Positions 52,469 to 61,984 of a stretch of 64,000 bases of DNA are shown here, in pieces. Origin of the DNA: Desertivirga brevis. GTDB taxonomy: Bacteria > Bacteroidota > Bacteroidia > Sphingobacteriales > Sphingobacteriaceae. Both the position numbers and the translations under genes were made by a program. Where the stretch lies: positions 992,001 to 1,056,000 of the forward strand of contig NZ_JAFEWF010000001.1 in NCBI RefSeq assembly GCF_017355835.1, written 5' to 3'. Within the stretch, counting starts at the first letter, position 1. Each line of letters starts with the position of its first letter. Below the pieces are notes generated by a model that made no database searches, was not told where the DNA came from, and worked only from the letters and a program-made list of their open reading frames with translations.

Positions 52469-52565
52469 GCATCCCTCCCGCTGAGTTTATGACGCGGCCT
52501 AAAATAAGGAAAAACAAGAACTGTAAGTGTGACAAGAACTCTCATTTAGAAGATTAGGGGGCGAT

Positions 52566-53954
52566 ATGGAAGTAACATTCAGAGACAGAACATCAACAGT
52601 TACTGAGGATGGTAAAAATAGACGGTGGATCTATCCAAAGATCATTAAGGGCGCATTCTATCGTTACCGTACCTGGTTAAGCTACGTATTATTAACCTTG
52701 TTATTTACAGGGCCATTTATTAAGCTTAACGAAGAACAGTTGATCCTGCTGAATATTATCGAAAGAAAATTCGTATTCTTTGGAGTCGTATTTCTACCCC
52801 AGGACTTTTACATCTTTGTTTTAGCCAGTCTTACATTCCTTGTATTTGTTTTGCTTTTTACATTGGTTTTTGGGCGGGTCTGGTGTGGCTGGGCCTGTCC
52901 TCAAACTATCTTCATGGAAATGCTCTTTCGTAAGATCGAAATTTGGATAGAAGGAGATGCTTCAAAGCAAAAGAAGCTGAACGCATCCCCTTTAACCGGC
53001 GAAAAGCTATTTAAGAAAAGCCTGAAACACAGCATCTTTATTGTTCTTTCTTTTCTCATCGCCAACATATTTCTGGCTTATATTATAGGCTCCGCTGAAG
53101 TCTTAAAAATCATTAACGAACCTATTACTCAGCACATTGCCGGCTTCATTTCTATAGTCATTTTTACTATCCTTTTCTATCTTGTTTTCTCGAAATTAAG
53201 GGAATTGGTATGTGTAGTAATCTGTCCTTACGGTCGGCTACAAGGCGTATTACTCGATAGTAAAAGTCTTGTTGTAGCATACGACTATATAAGAGGCGAG
53301 CCAAGGGGAAAAAGAAAAAGAAATAACCCTACACCAGACAAAGGAGATTGTGTTGACTGTGATCTTTGTGTGCAGGTATGCCCCACTGGTATTGACATTC
53401 GCAACGGTACCCAGCTGGAATGCATAAACTGCACCGCTTGTATTGATGCCTGCAATTCTGTTATGCGTAAGCTAAATCTGGCGGAGGATCTCATCGGGTT
53501 TAAATCGGAAGAGAACATCAAAGCCCAGCAGGAGTTCAGGTTCGGAAAAAGGATCTATGGTTACGCTGCTATCCTCTTGGTTATGGTGACAGCAACGGCA
53601 ACTTTGATTATTCGCCGGACTGACATAGAAACAACAGTTCTGAGAGCAGGAGGTACTTTGTATCAGGAAAGGGATAATGGTACTGTAAGTAACCTCTACA
53701 ACGCAGAACTGGTAAATAAGACTTCAAAGGCGCTTCAATTCTCCCTTGAGCCTAACCAGGCAAATTGCCAGATTCAGATTATAAACAAAGAGAACAAAAT
53801 AGGAAAAGGAGAAAGTGTTAAAATAACCTTCTTTGTTATTAAACCGAAAAAGGATATAAAAGAATATAAATCAACAGTTTCACTTAAAGTAATATCCGAC
53901 GGAAAAGTCCTGGACAAAGTTGAAACTACATTTATTGCACCACCAAACATTTAA
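52566..53954 (+). CDS. ccoG: CcoG, cbb3 oxidase accessory iron-sulfur protein
   Basis: 462 residues. Membrane helices at about 35-55 and 80-100 lead to GRVWCGWACPQTIFMEMLF and CPYGRLQG, then two ferredoxin-type clusters: CVDCDLCVQVCPTGIDI and CINCTACIDACNSVM. A further helix and an immunoglobulin-like C-terminal domain follow. CcoG (RdxA/FixG) reduces Cu(II) to Cu(I) for oxidase assembly in studied relatives. It lies 97 bp after ccoP, and fixH follows after 4 bp. Confidence 0.92.
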   Translation: MEVTFRDRTSTVTEDGKNRRWIYPKIIKGAFYRYRTWLSYVLLTLLFTGPFIKLNEEQLILLNIIERKFVFFGVVFLPQDFYIFVLASLTFLVFVLLFTLVFGRVWCGWACPQTIFMEMLFRKIEIWIEGDASKQKKLNASPLTGEKLFKKSLKHSIFIVLSFLIANIFLAYIIGSAEVLKIINEPITQHIAGFISIVIFTILFYLVFSKLRELVCVVICPYGRLQGVLLDSKSLVVAYDYIRGEPRGKRKRNNPTPDKGDCVDCDLCVQVCPTGIDIRNGTQLECINCTACIDACNSVMRKLNLAEDLIGFKSEENIKAQQEFRFGKRIYGYAAILLVMVTATATLIIRRTDIETTVLRAGGTLYQERDNGTVSNLYNAELVNKTSKALQFSLEPNQANCQIQIINKENKIGKGESVKITFFVIKPKKDIKEYKSTVSLKVISDGKVLDKVETTFIAPPNI

Positions 53955-53958
53955 GCTT

Positions 53959-54381
53959 ATGAACTGGGGAAAGAAATTAATATTCGTGATGGTTTTGTTT
54001 ATGTCGTTCATTGTATTTCTGAGTGCAAGAATGATTTTAAGTGACAACGACGATCTAATTGAAAAAAACTATTACGAAGATGGACTTAATTACGACAAAG
54101 AATATAACGCTCATAAACGTGCATTAAAAGACTCCGTGATTCCGGAGCTTGATATTAGAACGGATGGTATTCACGTTAGCTTTCCTTGCGAAGTGGAGTA
54201 TAAAATAAACAGTAAATGCATGGCCAATGCAGGGAAGGATCGTTTGTACAAAGGAACTACGAGTGGCAAAGCTTTATTAATCCCTGCCGCTGACCTTAAG
54301 CAAGGGGAATGGATCTTAAACTTCCAGTACTCAGCAGCAGGAAAAGACTACCAGATTAAAAAAGAAATAATAATGCCATGA
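53959..54381 (+). CDS. FixH-family protein
   Basis: 140 residues. One membrane helix (KKLIFVMVLFMSFIVFLSAR) followed by a periplasmic beta domain (LDIRTDGIHVSFPCEVEYKI, WILNFQYSAAGKDYQIKKEI). FixH/CcoH proteins assist copper-dependent steps in cbb3 assembly. The ATG at 53959, 4 bp after the ccoG stop, is preferred; an upstream frame would overlap ccoG. The stop overlaps the next start by ATGA. Confidence 0.82.
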   Translation: MNWGKKLIFVMVLFMSFIVFLSARMILSDNDDLIEKNYYEDGLNYDKEYNAHKRALKDSVIPELDIRTDGIHVSFPCEVEYKINSKCMANAGKDRLYKGTTSGKALLIPAADLKQGEWILNFQYSAAGKDYQIKKEIIMP

Positions 54382-55061
54382 GTTACCAGGCGCTAGCTTT
54401 CTTTACCGGGTTATTTGGGAGTTTGCACTGTGTGGCTATGTGCGGCCCACTATTAATGGCTATCCCTTTTCAGGGAATGTCTTTATTCTCAGTACTGATT
54501 CAGCGTCTTTCTTACCAGGCCGGAAGGGTGATGGTTTATACAAGTATTGGACTTATAGCCGGATTGATTGGTAAGCAATTCGACCTATTAGGATGGCAAA
54601 AAGGATTAAGCGTCTTTTCCGGTTTGATCTTAATCCTGCTTGCCCTTCCGTATTTTTTCCCCGAAAAAATAAGATTTAAAACACAGCTTAAACTAAAGTT
54701 TAGCCAGCCTCTTGCCTTGCTACTAAACAAATTTTTAAATAAACCATATGGAGGATTAATTGCCGGCGCTTTAAATGGACTACTTCCCTGCGGAATGGTA
54801 TATATGGCTGTTGCCGCATCTTTAAATACAGGCTCTGCCGAACAAGGTGCTAACTTTATGTTCTTTTTTGGACTTGGTACCACCCCTTTAATGATTTTAA
54901 CAGCAATTGCCCCCCTCATCTTTAGAAAGAAAATTAGATTCAGTGCGATAACTCCGTTTCTATTCATCCTGATAGGTTGTTGGTTGGTGATTAGAGGGAG
55001 CAACCTAGCGCTCCCGTTTATACACCAGGAACACTCAACAGAGGTACCTAATTGTAAATAG
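54378..55061 (+). CDS. TauE/SafE-like (UreH/CcoI-associated) membrane protein
   Basis: 227 residues, about six membrane helices. It starts SYQALAFFTGLFGSLHCVAM with an HCxxMCGP motif, and has GALNGLLPCGMVYMAVA, a pattern of the sulfite-exporter/UreH-like transmembrane family that ends Bacteroidota cco operons. It may carry copper or other small ions or thiols across the membrane for oxidase maturation. ATGA overlap with fixH ties it to the operon. Confidence 0.8.
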   Translation: MSYQALAFFTGLFGSLHCVAMCGPLLMAIPFQGMSLFSVLIQRLSYQAGRVMVYTSIGLIAGLIGKQFDLLGWQKGLSVFSGLILILLALPYFFPEKIRFKTQLKLKFSQPLALLLNKFLNKPYGGLIAGALNGLLPCGMVYMAVAASLNTGSAEQGANFMFFFGLGTTPLMILTAIAPLIFRKKIRFSAITPFLFILIGCWLVIRGSNLALPFIHQEHSTEVPNCK

Positions 55062-55076
55062 TGACCGAAGCAGATC

Positions 55077-55766
55077 TTAAGATCTTTTCAACAACTCCTC
55101 CACCACTGAAGGAACACCAACGCTTGCTTTCTCTGCAACTGTACGGAGCTTAGGTAGATAGACATCAGGAACTTTAGGATCAATAAGAATTTTTTCTGCG
55201 TCAGCCGGTACAAAATCGGATAGACCGGCAGCCGGATATACATTTAAAGAAGTGCCTAAGATGATAAAGATATCAGCCCGGGAACAAATTTTAGCAGCAG
55301 GTTCAATCATCGGCACAGGTTCTCCAAACCAAACAACGTGTGGGCGTAATTGGGAATTTAAAGCACACTTCTCTCCCATCTTTAATTCCCATCCTTCTAT
55401 ATCATAAAGTAAATTAGGGTTTTTGGAAGATTGGGCTTTAGTAATGATACCATGAAGATGAACGACATTACTTGACCCTGCTCGTTCATGAAGATTATCT
55501 ATATTTTGAGTTATTATAGTAACAGCGTACTTTTCCTCAAGCTTTGCTAAAGCATAATGAGCTGGATTGGGCTCGGCCTCCAGGACCGCCTTTCTCCGCA
55601 GGTTATAAAACTCCTGAACCATCTCTGGATTTCTTCTCCAGGCTTCCGGTGTTGCTACATCATATACGTTATAACCTTCCCATAATCCATCAGCATCCCG
55701 AAAGGTTTGAAGACCGCTTTCTGCAGAAATTCCAGCCCCTGTTAATATTACAAGATTTTTCTTCAT
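55077..55766 (-). CDS. SIR2-type NAD-dependent deacylase without zinc cysteines
   Basis: 229 residues. NAD-binding blocks GAGISAESGLQTFRD, TQNIDNLHERAG, catalytic His105 in VVHLHG and RPHVVWFGEPVP are all present, and FYNLRR supplies Tyr54 and Arg57, the residues that let class III sirtuins take succinyl or malonyl groups. But the small domain between residues 106 and 146 has only one Cys (C134), so the usual four zinc-binding cysteines are missing. ATG at 55766 is preferred. A -7 box (TACATTTG at 55788-55795) fits that start or one 6 bp upstream. The palindrome AGATCTTAAGATCT surrounds its stop. Confidence 0.85.
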   Translation of the reverse strand: MKKNLVILTGAGISAESGLQTFRDADGLWEGYNVYDVATPEAWRRNPEMVQEFYNLRRKAVLEAEPNPAHYALAKLEEKYAVTIITQNIDNLHERAGSSNVVHLHGIITKAQSSKNPNLLYDIEGWELKMGEKCALNSQLRPHVVWFGEPVPMIEPAAKICSRADIFIILGTSLNVYPAAGLSDFVPADAEKILIDPKVPDVYLPKLRTVAEKASVGVPSVVEELLKRS

Positions 55767-55871
55767 GACCATAATAGCTCGTAGCAACAAATGTACAAAA
55801 GGAATTTGCTATAGATTGTTCATCCCTATGTAATCTCAGACCAAAATCGTACACATCTCATATCTAATATC

Positions 55872-55879
55872 TATTTTTG
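55872..55879 (+). promoter_or_regulatory. -7 box upstream of gene at 55918
   Basis: TATTTTTG, an exact TAnnTTTG match, 38 bp before the ATG at 55918. No -33 partner seen. Confidence 0.4.
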
Positions 55880-55917
55880 CCGCCGTTTGGAGTTTTTCCA
55901 TTCTCTTATTTTTCAAC

Positions 55918-56412
55918 ATGAGTGACAGATTTAAAAGAATATTTCTTGGACTTAGTATAGTAGTTCCCTTCCTGATCTATGCCCTTTATTATTATGGTAT
56001 GATGGTTAAAAATGCACCGTATAAGTTTGCAGAGTTTGAAGAACTAACATTAAAATATGGCTTGGGGGATAGTTTAGCGAACAGCTATAACTCCAGGACG
56101 ATGGAGTATCAATATCTTAACGAAAGCGATTCTATAGTGAGGAAAAAGGTTAAGTTAACCAAAGATGATCTCCTCTATTTGCACAGGAAAGCTGCGGATC
56201 TTGGTTTTTGGAACTTTCCTGAGAAAATGGAAGGAAACTCTGAAGCAACCGGAACAGTTCAACCCCACTACTATCTCGAGTTCAAATACCAAAGGAAAAC
56301 TAAACATATAGACTTTGACGTTGATTATGCAGGAAAGCCAAAACTCAAAGATGCTGTGAGGCAACTAATTACAGTTGTTGATGAACGGATAAAGACTGCA
56401 GAAAATCGGTAA
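55918..56412 (+). CDS. Membrane-anchored hypothetical protein
   Basis: 164 residues. One N-terminal membrane helix (RIFLGLSIVVPFLIYALYYY) and a periplasmic-side domain with strands (TMEYQYLNESDSIVRKKVKL, PHYYLEFKYQRKTKHIDFDV). No family recognised; it resembles general lipocalin-like or DUF-type envelope proteins only in outline. The metallophosphoesterase gene begins 5 bp after its stop, so the two are co-transcribed. Confidence 0.7.
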   Translation: MSDRFKRIFLGLSIVVPFLIYALYYYGMMVKNAPYKFAEFEELTLKYGLGDSLANSYNSRTMEYQYLNESDSIVRKKVKLTKDDLLYLHRKAADLGFWNFPEKMEGNSEATGTVQPHYYLEFKYQRKTKHIDFDVDYAGKPKLKDAVRQLITVVDERIKTAENR

Positions 56413-56417
56413 GATTC

Positions 56418-57647
56418 ATGAGGTCTGTACGATTATTTCCTATAGCTCTACTACTTGTCTTTATTTTACTAGTAGACTTTTACGCTTTTCAAGGTCTCGA
56501 ACCACTGTTAATAAAAACAGGTAGAACCACTAAAGACGCAATCTTTGGCATTTATTGGGGCACCACTGGCCTGATTTTAATTTCATTTCTCTTCACTTTA
56601 CGAAGGGCTCTGAAAATTGCCAAACTTACTACAGCTTTAAAGAACTGGATAAATGCCTTACTGGTCAACTTTGTAACCAAACTGGTTTTTGTCCTTTTGC
56701 TTTTTTTCCAAGATATATTCCGACTTGTTGCCAGTGTATTCCGGGGAGGAATTATGCCGGCAAGAAATGAGACGGTGATTTTTATTGGCCTTGCCCTGGC
56801 TTTACTTATTTTTCTTGCCTTTCTACACGGCGTAACGCTGGGTAAGTACAATTACAAAGTGCATAAACTAGATCTGTATTTTGATGATCTTCCCGAAGCT
56901 TTTCAGGATTTTAAGCTCGTACAGATCTCCGATGTTCATGCCGGAAGTTTTGATAATGCTTCGGCTGTAGAAAAAGGGATCAAGTTAATAAACAGTCAGG
57001 AGCCTGATCTTTTCGTTTTTACTGGAGACCTGGTTAATAATCAATCTGAAGAGATATTACCATGGATAGGCAAGTTTGGTCGTATAACGGCAAAGTATGG
57101 GAAATATTCTGTTCTGGGCAATCATGATTATGGTGATTATATCCAATGGAATAATCACCACGAGAAGGCTATAAACCTTGAGCATCTAAAAAAATACCAT
57201 GCGGATATGGGATTTGAATTACTTCTGGACCAACACGCTCTAATTAAGAAAGACGGCCAGGAAATTGCTTTACTAGGAGTAGAAAACTGGGGATTAGGAT
57301 TTGGGCAGAGGGGAGATATTAAAAAAGCTCTATCAGGAGTTGATCCAAATGACTTTAAAATCCTTTTATCTCATGATCCTACCCATTGGCAAAGTATCAT
57401 CAAGGACCTTCCTGTAAAAATTCATCTAACACTTTCAGGACATACGCATGGAATGCAGTTTGGAATAGAAGCCCTTGGGATAAAATGGAGCCCTGTTAAA
57501 TATCGGTACCCTCACTGGGCTGGATTAGCAGAACATAATAAGCGTTACCTCTACATTAACCGGGGCTTTGGTTTTTTAGGTTTTTCAGGAAGAGTAGGGA
57601 TCTGGCCGGAAATAACGGTAATAACTTTAAAAAGATCTGAGCCATAA
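56418..57647 (+). CDS. Membrane-bound metallophosphoesterase
   Basis: 409 residues. Four membrane helices occupy the first 150 residues. The calcineurin-like domain follows with all metal motifs: QISDVHAGSF, FTGDLVNN, LGNHDYGDY, LLSHDPTHW and LSGHTHGMQFG. The domain faces a membrane surface and could cleave phosphate from UDP-sugars, lipids or proteins (relatives include YkuE-type enzymes). It ends one base before the stop codon of the convergent gene, without an evident terminator. Confidence 0.88.
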   Translation: MRSVRLFPIALLLVFILLVDFYAFQGLEPLLIKTGRTTKDAIFGIYWGTTGLILISFLFTLRRALKIAKLTTALKNWINALLVNFVTKLVFVLLLFFQDIFRLVASVFRGGIMPARNETVIFIGLALALLIFLAFLHGVTLGKYNYKVHKLDLYFDDLPEAFQDFKLVQISDVHAGSFDNASAVEKGIKLINSQEPDLFVFTGDLVNNQSEEILPWIGKFGRITAKYGKYSVLGNHDYGDYIQWNNHHEKAINLEHLKKYHADMGFELLLDQHALIKKDGQEIALLGVENWGLGFGQRGDIKKALSGVDPNDFKILLSHDPTHWQSIIKDLPVKIHLTLSGHTHGMQFGIEALGIKWSPVKYRYPHWAGLAEHNKRYLYINRGFGFLGFSGRVGIWPEITVITLKRSEP

Positions 57648-58406
57648 TCAAAGACCTTTTTCGACCAGATACTTCCAATATCTTTTTGGAACATGACGCA
57701 AATGCAGCTTTGTATTCTTCCTTTCCTCAATATTAACATGTTGAAAGTAATCCTTCCAGAGTGTTTGATAAAGCTCCTCCGATTCTTCAAAGACTGAACT
57801 ATCTCCTTTAGCTTCCTTGATCTCGGAGGTAGCAAAAGTGATCTCTTCAACGTTTTCCAGATTGTAGTATATCCCGTATTTCCGTCTTAAGTCATAGATT
57901 ATCCAAACCTGGTCGGCATACCTCTTTTGAAAATGGTCTACGAGCAGGGGTAAAACATTGAAATCCGGATCAATTTCTGCAAAGTAGATATTATCCTTAG
58001 TTAATTTAAAACGGACAAAAGCCTCCATCCGATGCCTCTCCCTATATACCATTTTCGCTACCTGACTCACTCTTAAAACGTCTGGATTTGCAAATGCCTT
58101 ATCAGCCTGTTTAGTAGAAAAAGCGAGTTGAATAAACCTTAATAGGCTATTCTCTATTCCCGGAATCTCTGATAGATAGCAGCAATAGATGTTTTTACAG
58201 GATGCGACCGGCAATTGCTTCAATAAACCGTTCCATACCCGTTCAGCCTTTTTATTATCGGTAAATACTTCGAATCTCCCAGCAAATGCTTCTGGCATGT
58301 ACAAGGTTTCCTTTAATATGGAAACCTGTTTGAGTTTTCTTTCATACACATCAAAAACAGCGGATAGGAAGCCGTACCAGGAACCATCATAAGTAAGATT
58401 AACCAT
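57648..58406 (-). CDS. TIGR03915 family putative DNA repair/metabolism protein
   Basis: 252 residues. It begins VNLTYDGSWYGFLSAVFDVY, has QLAFSTKQADKAFANPDVLR and MVYRERHRMEAFVRFKLTKD, and ends LHLRHVPKRYWKYLVEKGL, the pattern of TIGR03915 (DUF4130). In other bacteria this domain is fused to uracil-DNA glycosylase, and it travels with the radical SAM protein encoded just before it. The ATG overlaps the stop of that gene (TAATG). The activity is unproven. Confidence 0.87.
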   Translation of the reverse strand: MVNLTYDGSWYGFLSAVFDVYERKLKQVSILKETLYMPEAFAGRFEVFTDNKKAERVWNGLLKQLPVASCKNIYCCYLSEIPGIENSLLRFIQLAFSTKQADKAFANPDVLRVSQVAKMVYRERHRMEAFVRFKLTKDNIYFAEIDPDFNVLPLLVDHFQKRYADQVWIIYDLRRKYGIYYNLENVEEITFATSEIKEAKGDSSVFEESEELYQTLWKDYFQHVNIEERKNTKLHLRHVPKRYWKYLVEKGL

Positions 58407-59659
58407 TAAAAAAGACTTAGTTGTGGAGTAACCGATTTTAAATACTTACTTTGAGAAGAGGCAAGTATAAATTGCTTTATCTGACTCTCTGAATAGGTCT
58501 TCCGTTCAAATTGAGAACTATTACATGTAATGAAGTACCGTGCCCGGTTCAAGGCTACTCCTATTTTCTTTAGATGCTCCCAGTTCAGCCTTTGGAATTT
58601 TCTGGCCTCCACAATCCTATTGGCAGATTGTAGCCCTATTCCAGGAACGCGAAGAATCAGCTGAAGGTCTGCTTTATTGATATCTATAGGAAAGTGTTGA
58701 AGATTTCGTAGAGCCCACCCTAGCTTGGGATCAATATCAAGATCAAGATTTGGATGTTCATTGGTTAAGATCTCCTGTACTTTGAACCCATAAAAACGCA
58801 ATAACCAATCAGTTTGATAAAGCCTGTTTTCACGAATAGTTGGAACAGCCGAACTTAGGCCAGGTAAACGGCTATCATTACTTATTGGGACATAACCGGA
58901 ATAATAAACACGCTTAAGATTGAAGTTCCGATAGAAGTTGTTAGCGGTAAACATGATATCCTTATCTGATTCTTTGGAGGCACCAATGATCATTTGAGTA
59001 CTTTGCCCTGCAGGAGCAAATATCGGAGCCTTTTTGAACAGCTTTTTCTCCTCCCGGTTCTGTATGATCTCCTCTTTTAGGTAGTTCATTGGTTGGATCA
59101 TATCCTTTCTGTCCTTATCAGGAGCAAGGAGTTTCAATCCCTGCTCGGTTGGGATCTCAATATTCACGCTGAGGCGGTCGGCATATAAACCAGCCTCGTG
59201 CATTAACTCGTCGCTTGCCCCCGGAATTGACTTAAGGTGAATATAACCATTGAATTTGTGCTCGGTACGAAGTTTTTTGGCTACCCGGACCAACCTCTCC
59301 ATCGTATAGTCGGCATTCTTGAAAATGCCCGAGCTTAAAAATAGTCCTTCAATATAATTTCTACGATAAAAACTAATGGTTAGGTCAACGACTTCCTCAA
59401 CAGTGAAAGCTGTTCGCTTTATGTCGTTACTTTTCCTCGTCACACAGTAGGCGCAATCATAAATACAGAAATTTGTGAGAAGTATTTTTAGAAGTGATAC
59501 ACACCGGCCGTCCTCTGTATAGGTATGACAAATTCCATTGCCCGTGTCTCCTAGACCTTTGTTATGATTTTTTCGATTGCTTCCGCTAGAAGAGCAGGAA
59601 ACATCGTATTTAGCCGCATCTGCTAGTATTTGCAATTTCTCTCTTATCCTCTCCGACAT
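58406..59659 (-). CDS. TIGR03916 family putative DNA repair radical SAM protein
   Basis: 417 residues. The radical SAM cysteines are in NFCIYDCAYCVTRKSND (C-x3-C-x2-C). The N-terminus has further Cys (SCSSSG, GICHTYTEDGRC), and a helix-hairpin-helix near residues 340-370 (LQLILRVPGIGLQSANRIVE) is expected to bind DNA. With its overlapping partner it is thought to repair or modify DNA. The -7 box TATTTTTG at 59664-59671 ends 4 bp before the ATG, so the transcript may lack a leader. Confidence 0.88.
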   Translation of the reverse strand: MSERIREKLQILADAAKYDVSCSSSGSNRKNHNKGLGDTGNGICHTYTEDGRCVSLLKILLTNFCIYDCAYCVTRKSNDIKRTAFTVEEVVDLTISFYRRNYIEGLFLSSGIFKNADYTMERLVRVAKKLRTEHKFNGYIHLKSIPGASDELMHEAGLYADRLSVNIEIPTEQGLKLLAPDKDRKDMIQPMNYLKEEIIQNREEKKLFKKAPIFAPAGQSTQMIIGASKESDKDIMFTANNFYRNFNLKRVYYSGYVPISNDSRLPGLSSAVPTIRENRLYQTDWLLRFYGFKVQEILTNEHPNLDLDIDPKLGWALRNLQHFPIDINKADLQLILRVPGIGLQSANRIVEARKFQRLNWEHLKKIGVALNRARYFITCNSSQFERKTYSESQIKQFILASSQSKYLKSVTPQLSLF

Positions 59660-59663
59660 AGAT

Positions 59664-59671
59664 CAAAAATA
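59664..59671 (-). promoter_or_regulatory. -7 box in front of the TIGR03916 gene
   Basis: TATTTTTG on the minus strand, an exact match to TAnnTTTG, 4 bp before the ATG. No -33 at the usual spacing. Confidence 0.45.
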
Positions 59672-59806
59672 CTAAATTAATTAGCAAAGAAGAAATCAAA
59701 ACCTGTCTTCATTTTGTTTATTTAAATGAGGGAAAAGGCAATATTTTTTTAACTTGCCAGAACAGTTGGCGCAGTTTCCTGGCCTTTTTACCCCGAAGTA
59801 TTTAAC

Positions 59807-61984
59807 ATGAAGCAAACCAGGGAGATAAAGAATTTCATATACAGTCAATATTTTACAGACGGCCTCCGAATTACATTCGGCGTGCTTTTGCCTCCATTGA
59901 TCTTTTCTCAGTCAGGACATTTAGATGAAGGAATTACCGTTTCTTTGGGAGCAATTACAACCAGTATTCCTGATACTCCTGGCCCGGTTGTTCATAAAAG
60001 AAATGGAATGATGGCAAGCATAGCATTTATGCTGCTTACCGGTTTGCTTACAGGGCTTATTAACCATTCTCCTGTACTCGTTGCCATTGAGATCCTCTTT
60101 TTATCGTTTTTTTATTCCATGTTCAATGTATATGGCAACAGAGCTTCTTCTGTGGGAACAGGGGTTTTGATTGTCATGATATTAAATCTTGAAAGAGAAT
60201 TTCAGGTAGTAGAACTTTTCCAATATTGTGGTTTTTTACTATTGGGTGGGGTATGGTATATGGGGCTTAGTATAGCGATTTCAATGATTCAACCATATAG
60301 GGTGGCACAGCAGGCATTAGGAGAATGCATTGAAAAAGTTGCTGACTACCTAAGGCTGAAGGCCCGTTTTTATAATCCCTCTACCGATCTTGACCTGAAT
60401 TACAAAAAGCTGGTTGAAAAGCAGATCGACGCTCATCAACAGCAAGATGTAGTACGCGAAATCCTTTTTAAAAACAAATTCATAACCAAAAACCCATCAG
60501 ACACCGCACGCCTCCTGGTCCTGCTATTTTCTGATATTGTAGATCTCTTTGAACAGAGCATGGCTACGCATTATGATTATAAAGCAGTAAGAGAAAGATT
60601 TGAAGGTACATCGGTCTTACGTGAGTTTCAAACCATTATTCAAAATATTGGAGATGAGTTAGAAAACCTTGGACATGCAGTTACGGCCAATGAACGCCCG
60701 AAACAGCTCCACAACTTTCAAAATCAACTGGAGCAATTGAAGTACCATATTGATATGGTAGACAATAATCTCATCTTAAAAAAGATACTCATTAACGTCA
60801 GAAATATAGTTAACCGAACTCAGGCTATCTATGGATACTTTAGAGAAAAATCGGTAGGTAATATTAAAAAGGGAACCGAGAAAGACCTGGACAGGTTTGT
60901 ATCTCGTCAGGCCATAGATCCTAAATCCTTTGTTGATAATCTAAGCCTCAAGTCAAATAATTTCAGACATGCGTTACGGGTTTCGATAGTTTGCGTGGTG
61001 GGTTATATTATTTCTACTTTGATTGGCGGTAGTCATAGTTATTGGGTTTTGCTTACTATCGTAGTGATTCTTAAACCTGCCTTCAGTTTAACTAAAGAAC
61101 GTAATTACCAGCGCTTAATCGGAACTTTTATTGGAGGAATAGTAGGAGCGCTCGTCATCTACTACGTGAAAGACCATACGCACCGCTTTTTAATTATGCT
61201 GGTCTTCATGATTGGAGCTTACAGTTTTCAACGATTAAATTATGTGGTCACTGTTCTGTTCATGACTCCTTTTATTCTTATAATGCTAAGCTTTATAGGT
61301 TATGGTAGCCTTAAGGTAGTTGAGGAGCGAATAATAGATACCTTTATCGGTTCTTTTATTGCGTTAATTGCCAGCTACTTTGTTTTTCCTGCGTGGGAGT
61401 ATTTTCATCTCCGTTCGCATATGCGAAAACTTCTTGTTGCTAACTATCATTACCTTGCCGAGATCGCTTTAACTTTTATGGGGAAGGAACTTAATGTAGT
61501 AGATTATAAACTTGCCAGGAAAGAGGTTTATGTACAATCGGCTAACATGGGTTCTGTGCTTCAACGTATGCTATCAGAGCCAAAAGACAAACAGATGCAC
61601 GTAAGCGAGGTGAATAATTTCATAGTGTTAAACCACAGCCTTTCATCTTATATTGCAACCTTAGCTACCTACATTAAAGCTGATGAAAGACAATTGATCA
61701 ACCCGGTGCATGTGAAAACTTTAAGAAAAGCTTTGTTTCATTTAAGTGAGGGCATCGTTCGGATGCAGTCTGATGATAATCAAAGCGCCTTAAAAGAAGT
61801 TGATTTGAAGGTGCCGGATGCTGGGTTGAAAATTATTGAAGAAAGCCCTGATTCCAACTTAATTACTGAACAACTGAATTTTATCAGCAAAGCCTCGTCA
61901 GATCTTTTGAAGATTATCCAAAAAGTTAATGGTGAAATAGAAAATCCACATTCCGAAAAAGCGGTAAGCACCCAATTAATTTAA
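59807..61984 (+). CDS. FUSC-family membrane protein (YccS/YhfK-like)
   Basis: 725 residues in a repeated layout: an N-terminal membrane block (IKNFIYSQYFTDGLRITFGV, then about six helices), a cytoplasmic helical region with coiled-coil features, a second membrane block starting near residue 395 (VSIVCVVGYIISTLIGG, SYWVLLTIVVILKPAFSLTK) and a C-terminal helical domain. The second block holds the FUSC signature. Relatives export aromatic acids; the substrate here is unknown. Single gene. Confidence 0.87.
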   Translation: MKQTREIKNFIYSQYFTDGLRITFGVLLPPLIFSQSGHLDEGITVSLGAITTSIPDTPGPVVHKRNGMMASIAFMLLTGLLTGLINHSPVLVAIEILFLSFFYSMFNVYGNRASSVGTGVLIVMILNLEREFQVVELFQYCGFLLLGGVWYMGLSIAISMIQPYRVAQQALGECIEKVADYLRLKARFYNPSTDLDLNYKKLVEKQIDAHQQQDVVREILFKNKFITKNPSDTARLLVLLFSDIVDLFEQSMATHYDYKAVRERFEGTSVLREFQTIIQNIGDELENLGHAVTANERPKQLHNFQNQLEQLKYHIDMVDNNLILKKILINVRNIVNRTQAIYGYFREKSVGNIKKGTEKDLDRFVSRQAIDPKSFVDNLSLKSNNFRHALRVSIVCVVGYIISTLIGGSHSYWVLLTIVVILKPAFSLTKERNYQRLIGTFIGGIVGALVIYYVKDHTHRFLIMLVFMIGAYSFQRLNYVVTVLFMTPFILIMLSFIGYGSLKVVEERIIDTFIGSFIALIASYFVFPAWEYFHLRSHMRKLLVANYHYLAEIALTFMGKELNVVDYKLARKEVYVQSANMGSVLQRMLSEPKDKQMHVSEVNNFIVLNHSLSSYIATLATYIKADERQLINPVHVKTLRKALFHLSEGIVRMQSDDNQSALKEVDLKVPDAGLKIIEESPDSNLITEQLNFISKASSDLLKIIQKVNGEIENPHSEKAVSTQLI

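Noticed and set aside
55072..55085. AGATCTTAAGATCT palindrome as a terminator of TauE and the sirtuin
   Set aside because: Perfect symmetry but the stem would need a 2-base loop and only a short T tract follows; it is also inside the sirtuin 3' end.
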